Origin: Clostridium sp. UBA4108
Lineage (GTDB): Bacteria; Bacillota; Clostridia; Clostridiales; Clostridiaceae
DNA: 10,666 bases
Assembly (NCBI GenBank): GCA_002381695.1
Contig: DFXM01000009.1
Location: 22,493-33,158, forward strand
Direction of reading: 5' to 3'
A model generated the notes under the pieces. That model made no database searches, had not been told where the DNA came from, and was given only the letters and a program-made list of their open reading frames with translations. The position numbers and the translations under genes are program-made. This document shows, in pieces, positions 5,975 through 10,666 of the stretch; positions within the stretch are counted from its first letter, which is position 1, and every line of letters starts with the position of its first letter.

Positions 5975-6070
5975 TTATTTTAGATATAGGCTTAGTAACA
6001 ATATATAGTTCTAAAATTAACAATGATTTAAAATAAAGCTCAGGGATCAAATAATATGGAGGTGAATTAA

Positions 6071-7273
6071 ATGAAGATAATTCATACAGGGGATTGGCAT
6101 ATAGGGAAAGTAGTTAATGAGATGACCTTAATAGAGGATCAGATATATATATTAGATAGATTAATAGAAATTTTAGAAGAAGAAGTGCCCGATGCATTAA
6201 TTATTGCAGGGGATTTATATGATAGAAGTGTACCACCAGCTAGAGCAGTAGAGGTGTTAGATAGCTATTTATCTAAGATAGTTTTAGAACTGAAAATACC
6301 TATATTGTCCATAGCAGGAAACCATGATAGTGGAGAGAGATTGGATTTTGGAAGCGGTATATTAAAGTCTAAGGGACTACATATTGAAGGAGTACTAAAA
6401 AGTGAAGTTAGACGGGTAGCTCTTGAGGATAAATGGGGACAAGTTGATTTCTATCTGATACCCTATGCAGATCCATCTATAGCAAGGCATGTATATGAGG
6501 ATGAGGAAATAAAAACCCATGAGGATGCTATGAAAAAGATTATAGAAGAGATTAATAGTAAGAGGGATAAAGAGAGAAGAGCTGTTATTGTAGCCCATGG
6601 CTATGTAACCTTCATGGGGGAAGAGGCTATGGAGGGAAAGAGTAGGGAAGAATTAATTGAGGAATCTAGCCTTGAAATCAGTGATTCAGAAAGACCCCTA
6701 AGTATAGGAGGAACGGATTTAATAAGTGGAAAACTATTTAAGGGCTTTAACTATGTAGCCTTAGGGCATTTACATGGACCACAAAAAGTTGGCTCTAATA
6801 GGATTAGATATGCAGGTTCTCTTTTAAAGTATTCTTTCTCTGAGGAAAGACAGAAAAAGAGTATTACCATAGTAAATTTAGATGAAGAGGGAGAAGTGGA
6901 TATTCAGTTGAAGCCATTGTGCCCTAGAAGAGATATGAGAACTATAAGTGGAACTCTAGATTATTTAATAAGCAAAGAATGTTACAAAGATAGCAACACA
7001 GAAGATTATGTATTTGCATTGTTAGAGGACGATGGAGAGATTTATGAGCCAATGTCTAAGCTTAGAAGTGTGTATCCTAATGCAATGGGAGTTAGAAGAG
7101 CTCATACTACAACTTTAGAAAATAGACAGATAAACTTGACCAGTGACTATAGAAATAAATCTAAGGTGGAGCTGTTTAAGGATTTTTACGAAAATGTAAC
7201 TCAGAAAGAGTTTAGTGAAGATAGAGAAGAGGTAATTAAAAGAATTATTGAGAAAGTAGATAGGGAGGTGTAG
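6071..7273 (+). CDS. sbcD: SbcD, nuclease subunit of the SbcCD DNA end/hairpin-processing complex
   Basis: A 400-residue Mre11-type metallophosphoesterase: a Mn2+-dependent nuclease that, with SbcC, cuts DNA hairpins and processes double-strand ends, including protein-blocked ends. All phosphoesterase motifs are visible: GDWHIG (D8, H10), GDLYDR (D48), GNHD (N84, H85, D86), AHG (H176) and GHLH (H233, H235). The C-terminal part after about 285 is the capping/SbcC-binding region. Length is typical. Start choice is backed by GGAGGTG at 6058-6064. The stop lies 3 bases before sbcC, and the sbcC ribosome binding site sits inside the last sbcD codons, so the two are co-translated from one operon. 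Confidence 0.97.
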   Translation: MKIIHTGDWHIGKVVNEMTLIEDQIYILDRLIEILEEEVPDALIIAGDLYDRSVPPARAVEVLDSYLSKIVLELKIPILSIAGNHDSGERLDFGSGILKSKGLHIEGVLKSEVRRVALEDKWGQVDFYLIPYADPSIARHVYEDEEIKTHEDAMKKIIEEINSKRDKERRAVIVAHGYVTFMGEEAMEGKSREELIEESSLEISDSERPLSIGGTDLISGKLFKGFNYVALGHLHGPQKVGSNRIRYAGSLLKYSFSEERQKKSITIVNLDEEGEVDIQLKPLCPRRDMRTISGTLDYLISKECYKDSNTEDYVFALLEDDGEIYEPMSKLRSVYPNAMGVRRAHTTTLENRQINLTSDYRNKSKVELFKDFYENVTQKEFSEDREEVIKRIIEKVDREV

Positions 7274-7276
7274 ATT

Positions 7277-10200
7277 ATGAGACCATTAAAACTTACCATC
7301 AGTGCCTTTGGGCCCTATGCAGGAGAGCAGGAATTAGATTTTTCCCTCCTTAATGGAAGAAACATCTTTTTAGTGACAGGGGTGACAGGAGCTGGAAAGA
7401 CCACTATTTTTGATGCCATAAGTTATGCCTTATTTGGAGAGGCCTCAGGGACTTCAAGGGAATCCGCCTCTCTTAGAAGTGATTTTGCAAAACCTGATGT
7501 AGAGACCTTTGTAGAGCTCCAGTTTCAAGTTAGAGGGGAAGTTTACATTATAAGAAGGTATCCTGAACAGGAGATAAATAAAAAAAGGGGAGAAGGTACT
7601 ACGAAAAAAGCTGCAACGGTGGAGCTTATACTTCCTAAGGATGAAAAACCTCTTAAAAGGGCCTTTGAGGTTCAAGAGAAGGTAAAAGAAATCATAGGGG
7701 TGGATAAAGATCAGTTCAGGCAGATAGTAATGCTACCCCAAGGAGAGTTTAGAAAGCTTTTAGAATCAGGAAGTAAAGAGAGAGAAGAGATTTTTAGAGA
7801 GATATTTGGAACTAGGGGATTCTTAAATATTCAAAGGTCTCTTAGAGAGAGGAAAAAGGATTTAGAAGGAACTCTAAAGCTTAGTAAAAATACTAGAGCT
7901 GTATATGTTAAAAGCTTAAAAGCTCCAGAAGAGCATTTATTAAATTCCCTAAAGGACAATGAAGATATTGATATGGTGATAGTTGTTGAGTTGGTTAAGG
8001 AGCTTAAAAGTCAGGATGAAGCCTGTATAAAAGAAGAGGATAGGTACCTGTTAGAGATAAAAAATAATATATCAAAATTAGAACAAAGATTTGCCCTGGT
8101 GGATTCTAATAATAAAAAATTATTGAGGAAAATAGAATTAGAGGAAAACATAGAAAAGCATAAATTAAGACAAGAGGGAATTAAATTACAAGAAGAAAAG
8201 CTTAAAAGGGGAAAAAGGGCACTAGAAGTAAAAATTATAGATAATGAAAGAATAGTTACCCAAGAAAGTGTAAGAAGAAGAGAGGAAGACTTAAAAGTAG
8301 CATTTAATGCAGTAGAGAGTAGTAAAATTTCTTTAGAAAAATCTAGAGGACTATTAGCGGAGTGCAAAGAGAAGGAAGAGTATAGAAATTCTCTGCAGGA
8401 TGAAATAACTAGATTAACTCCTCTTCAGCAAAAACTTCAGCAGTATCAGAATAAGAAAAATGCCATAACTACTTCACAAACTGCTTTAGATAAGGCTAAG
8501 AGAGATAGAGAGAATGTAGAGAGTGAAATTATAACTTTAAAGCAGCAGCTAGAAGAAATAAATGAGCATATAACCACAGGTGCTAAGAGCGAGGGACAAT
8601 TAAAGGCGCTAGATATAGAGTTTAAGGTTAAAAGTAGCAATATACTTATATTAAGAAATTTATATGGTAGCTATAATGAATATTTTAGAAAAGTGGAAGA
8701 GTATAGACAGGTTCTAAAAGAGCTACAAACCCAAGAGAAAATCTTTAAACAAAATAGAAATCACCTTCAAGAGAAGGAGGATTTGTTTAAAAAAGGTCAG
8801 GCAGGAATATTAGCTGAAGAATTATTACAGGGAGAGCCATGTCCAGTATGTGGCTCTAAAGATCATCCTAGTAAGAGTAAAAGATTAGAGGGAACTCCTA
8901 GTGAAGAAGAATTAAAAGTCTTAAAAGGTAAGAGTGAAGAAGAAGAGAAGAAATATAATGATTTAATAAACAGCCTTGGTAAATTAAAAGCCGCCATGGA
9001 AATGTTTATAGAAGAAAGTATAAATAAAGTAGAAGTTCAAATAGAGGAAGTTTTAGGAGAAAACTTTAAAACACTAGAAGAAAAAAGTGAAAAGCAGCAA
9101 TGTATAAAAGCTATAGGCAAGGCCCTTGGAGAAGAAATTGAAGATATAAAAGCCCATCAAAAGAAATTAAAAGAATTAGTGGAAAAGAAGATTCAAGGGG
9201 AAAGTAACAAGGCTTCAAAGGAAGAAGGCCTAAAGGAGAAAGAAGCTCTATTGAAGCAGCTTTTAGAATTAATTACAGCCACTACCTCAAAGTTATCGGG
9301 AGAAACAGAAGTACTTAAGGCAGTGGAGGTGGAAATCCCTGAAGAACTAAGAGATATGGCTAGGTTAGAAGGGAAAATTAAAGGTTTAAAGGATGAATTA
9401 GTAAGGTCTAAAAAGGCTTTGGAAAAGGCTGAGGAAGAAGAGAAAAAAGCAAATAGCAACTATGTAGCTTGTGAAAAGGATAGGGAGATAAAAGCTGTGG
9501 AGGTTAAGACTTCTAAGGAAGAATTAGCTATATCCATGGATAGACTTAAGAACTCCTTAAAGGAGAATGACTTTCATAGCTATGAAGACTTTACCAATGG
9601 TTATATGGAGAAAAGTGCAATTGAGCTGATGGAGAATAATATTAAAAAATATTATGAAGAAGGAAGTACTTTAGAAGGTATTTATAAGGAAGCTATAAAA
9701 GACACAGAAGGCCTTGAGGGAGTAGATAGCTCTAATATAGCTTTAGAAATCACCACTGAAAAAAACAGTGAAAAGGAAGTTTTAGAAAGAATAGCTCATA
9801 TTAAAGAAAGAATCAATAATAACAAAGAGAAGCTAAAAGAAATACAGAAGATAAATGAAAGTATATTAGATAAGGAAGAGGACTATAAGTTAGTAGCTGA
9901 ATTAGAGGGAATCGCCAATGGAGAGAGAGGAAACCTAAAGAAGATAACCTTTGAAAGCTATGTATTAACAGCTTATTTCGATGAGATTATAGAAGCTGCA
10001 AATTTAAGACTAGAGAGGATGTCCTCAGGAAGATTTGAGTTAAAGAGGAAAGAGAGCTTAGGTAAGGGCAACAGCAAGCAGGGCTTAGACTTAGAAGTGT
10101 TAGACTATCATACAGGAAAGGCAAGGGATGTTAAAACTCTTTCAGGGGGAGAGGGCTTTAAAGCCTCATTATCCTTAGCCCTAGGCCTTGCAGATATCAT

Positions 10201-10429
10201 ACAGAGCCATGCTGGAGGAATAAGCATAGATACCATGTTCATTGATGAAGGCTTTGGAACCTTAGATCCAGCATCCTTAGATAATGCAGTGGAATGTTTA
10301 CTAGCACTTCAGCAAGGAGGAAGACTAATAGGAATAATATCTCACGTGCCAGAATTAAAGGAGCGAATAGATGTAAGTCTACAAGTTGAATCTGCTAAAC
10401 AGGGCAGCAAGGCTAGGTTTGTGATTTAA
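7277..10429 (+). CDS. sbcC: SbcC, Rad50-like SMC ATPase of the SbcCD complex
   Basis: A 1050-residue ATPase that clamps DNA and controls the SbcD nuclease. Order: N-terminal half of the ABC head with Walker A GVTGAGKTT (35-43) and the Q-loop region around MLPQGEFRKLL; a long charged coiled coil from about 180; the zinc hook CPVC (C522, C525) almost exactly mid-protein; a return coiled coil to about 870; then the C-terminal head half with signature LSGGE (955-959) and Walker B FIDEGFGTLD (D990, E991). Two such hooks join through Zn2+ to link molecules. The start follows GGGAGGTG at 7263-7270. The gene is intact and its length is within the usual range. Lys and Glu dominate the coils, as expected in AT-rich genomes. 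Confidence 0.98.
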   Translation: MRPLKLTISAFGPYAGEQELDFSLLNGRNIFLVTGVTGAGKTTIFDAISYALFGEASGTSRESASLRSDFAKPDVETFVELQFQVRGEVYIIRRYPEQEINKKRGEGTTKKAATVELILPKDEKPLKRAFEVQEKVKEIIGVDKDQFRQIVMLPQGEFRKLLESGSKEREEIFREIFGTRGFLNIQRSLRERKKDLEGTLKLSKNTRAVYVKSLKAPEEHLLNSLKDNEDIDMVIVVELVKELKSQDEACIKEEDRYLLEIKNNISKLEQRFALVDSNNKKLLRKIELEENIEKHKLRQEGIKLQEEKLKRGKRALEVKIIDNERIVTQESVRRREEDLKVAFNAVESSKISLEKSRGLLAECKEKEEYRNSLQDEITRLTPLQQKLQQYQNKKNAITTSQTALDKAKRDRENVESEIITLKQQLEEINEHITTGAKSEGQLKALDIEFKVKSSNILILRNLYGSYNEYFRKVEEYRQVLKELQTQEKIFKQNRNHLQEKEDLFKKGQAGILAEELLQGEPCPVCGSKDHPSKSKRLEGTPSEEELKVLKGKSEEEEKKYNDLINSLGKLKAAMEMFIEESINKVEVQIEEVLGENFKTLEEKSEKQQCIKAIGKALGEEIEDIKAHQKKLKELVEKKIQGESNKASKEEGLKEKEALLKQLLELITATTSKLSGETEVLKAVEVEIPEELRDMARLEGKIKGLKDELVRSKKALEKAEEEEKKANSNYVACEKDREIKAVEVKTSKEELAISMDRLKNSLKENDFHSYEDFTNGYMEKSAIELMENNIKKYYEEGSTLEGIYKEAIKDTEGLEGVDSSNIALEITTEKNSEKEVLERIAHIKERINNNKEKLKEIQKINESILDKEEDYKLVAELEGIANGERGNLKKITFESYVLTAYFDEIIEAANLRLERMSSGRFELKRKESLGKGNSKQGLDLEVLDYHTGKARDVKTLSGGEGFKASLSLALGLADIIQSHAGGISIDTMFIDEGFGTLDPASLDNAVECLLALQQGGRLIGIISHVPELKERIDVSLQVESAKQGSKARFVI

Positions 10430-10432
10430 TAA

Positions 10433-10562
10433 AACATATAAGAATTATGAACTTTCTCTTCCATGACTTGCAATAAGAGTTTCTAAAATCAAATTTAAAT
10501 AGTTTCCTCACTTCTTATTGCAAGTCATTACAGAGAAAGTTCATAATTCTAGTATATATGTT
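10433..10562. repeat. 130-bp interrupted palindrome immediately downstream of sbcC
   Basis: Three nested pairs of arms: aacatata/tatatgtt (10433-10440 with 10555-10562); a 19-bp perfect pair (10441-10459 with 10532-10550); and a 16-bp perfect pair (10463-10478 with 10513-10528). They are separated only by a 4-nt bulge (10551-10554) and a 3x3 internal loop, with a 34-nt central loop. In all 43 base pairs are formed. There is no T-run after the outer arm, so it is not a textbook intrinsic terminator, though such a stem could stop transcription or protect the mRNA end. A miniature transposable element or an RNA hairpin are alternatives. The remaining bases to 10666 are AT-rich with no gene that I can support. 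Confidence 0.85.
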
Positions 10563-10666
10563 GTAATAATGATAATTCATATTAATTAAACATTATACAA
10601 ATGGGCTTAAATATAAAATAATATTAATTAGAACTTCATATTACTCCTGTTCAACCGTTTCGAAAC

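Larger units (their letters stand above)
5851..6040. repeat. 44-bp imperfect direct repeats flanking cassette copy B
   Basis: Positions 5851-5894 and 5997-6040 align without gaps at 36 of 44 positions, sharing tagttctaa and the atttaaaa-aaagc end. The 80-bp cassette lies between them. This gives the 5707-6070 gap a modular, repeat-built structure. Confidence 0.5.

Noticed and set aside
3941..6040. CRISPR-like repeats
   Set aside because: The repeats are few, differ in length, are spaced by whole genes and are not separated by uniform spacers; no cas genes are present.
7454..9459. Minus-strand open frames inside sbcC
   Set aside because: They are Ser/Leu/Phe-rich shadows of the Lys/Glu-rich coiled coil, without start signals.
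10657..10666. Ten-base palindrome gtttcgaaac at the window end
   Set aside because: Short and cut off by the edge, so it cannot be told apart from chance or from the start of a larger element.

Overview
The window looks like chromosomal DNA from a low-GC Gram-positive anaerobe of the Clostridia type. It is strongly AT-rich, the genes start behind strong GGAGG-like ribosome binding sites, and the intergenic regions are full of hairpins and short dispersed repeats. The species cannot be fixed from the sequence alone.

Layout, left to right. (1) A family-2-like glycosyltransferase (158-997, +) ends at a hairpin terminator. (2) Convergent to it is a large P-type cation-transporting ATPase (1105-3636, -). 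Its 236-nt leader carries a consensus sigma-A promoter (3879-3907), a recognisable NiCo (czcD-motif) riboswitch aptamer (3734-3821) and an overlapping intrinsic terminator (3708-3753). The arrangement predicts a metal-induced transition-metal exporter rather than a housekeeping calcium pump, and the intramembrane residues of the ATPase also depart from the calcium-pump pattern. (3) A stretch of repeats and hairpins (about 3941-4264) leads into a tiny gene for a 46-residue protein that is 35/46 asparagine (4274-4414, +), followed by a strong bidirectional terminator. (4) A metal-dependent amidohydrolase of the imidazolonepropionase-like group (4531-5706, -). (5) A 360-bp gap made largely of repeats, including a second copy of an 80-bp cassette also found upstream of the Asn-rich gene. 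(6) The sbcD-sbcC operon (6071-10429, +), encoding the Mre11/Rad50-type nuclease that processes DNA ends and hairpins. (7) A 130-bp interrupted palindrome immediately after sbcC, then AT-rich sequence to the end.

The genes do not form one pathway. The sbcDC pair is one operon, and the riboswitch-ATPase pair is one regulatory unit. The glycosyltransferase, Asn-rich peptide and amidohydrolase appear to be separate transcription units. The least explained parts are the Asn-rich micro-protein with its possible Shine-Dalgarno-masking hairpin, the duplicated 80-bp cassette that combines a promoter-like sequence with a hairpin, the duplicated terminator-like hairpin whose loop is also conserved, and the palindrome behind sbcC.
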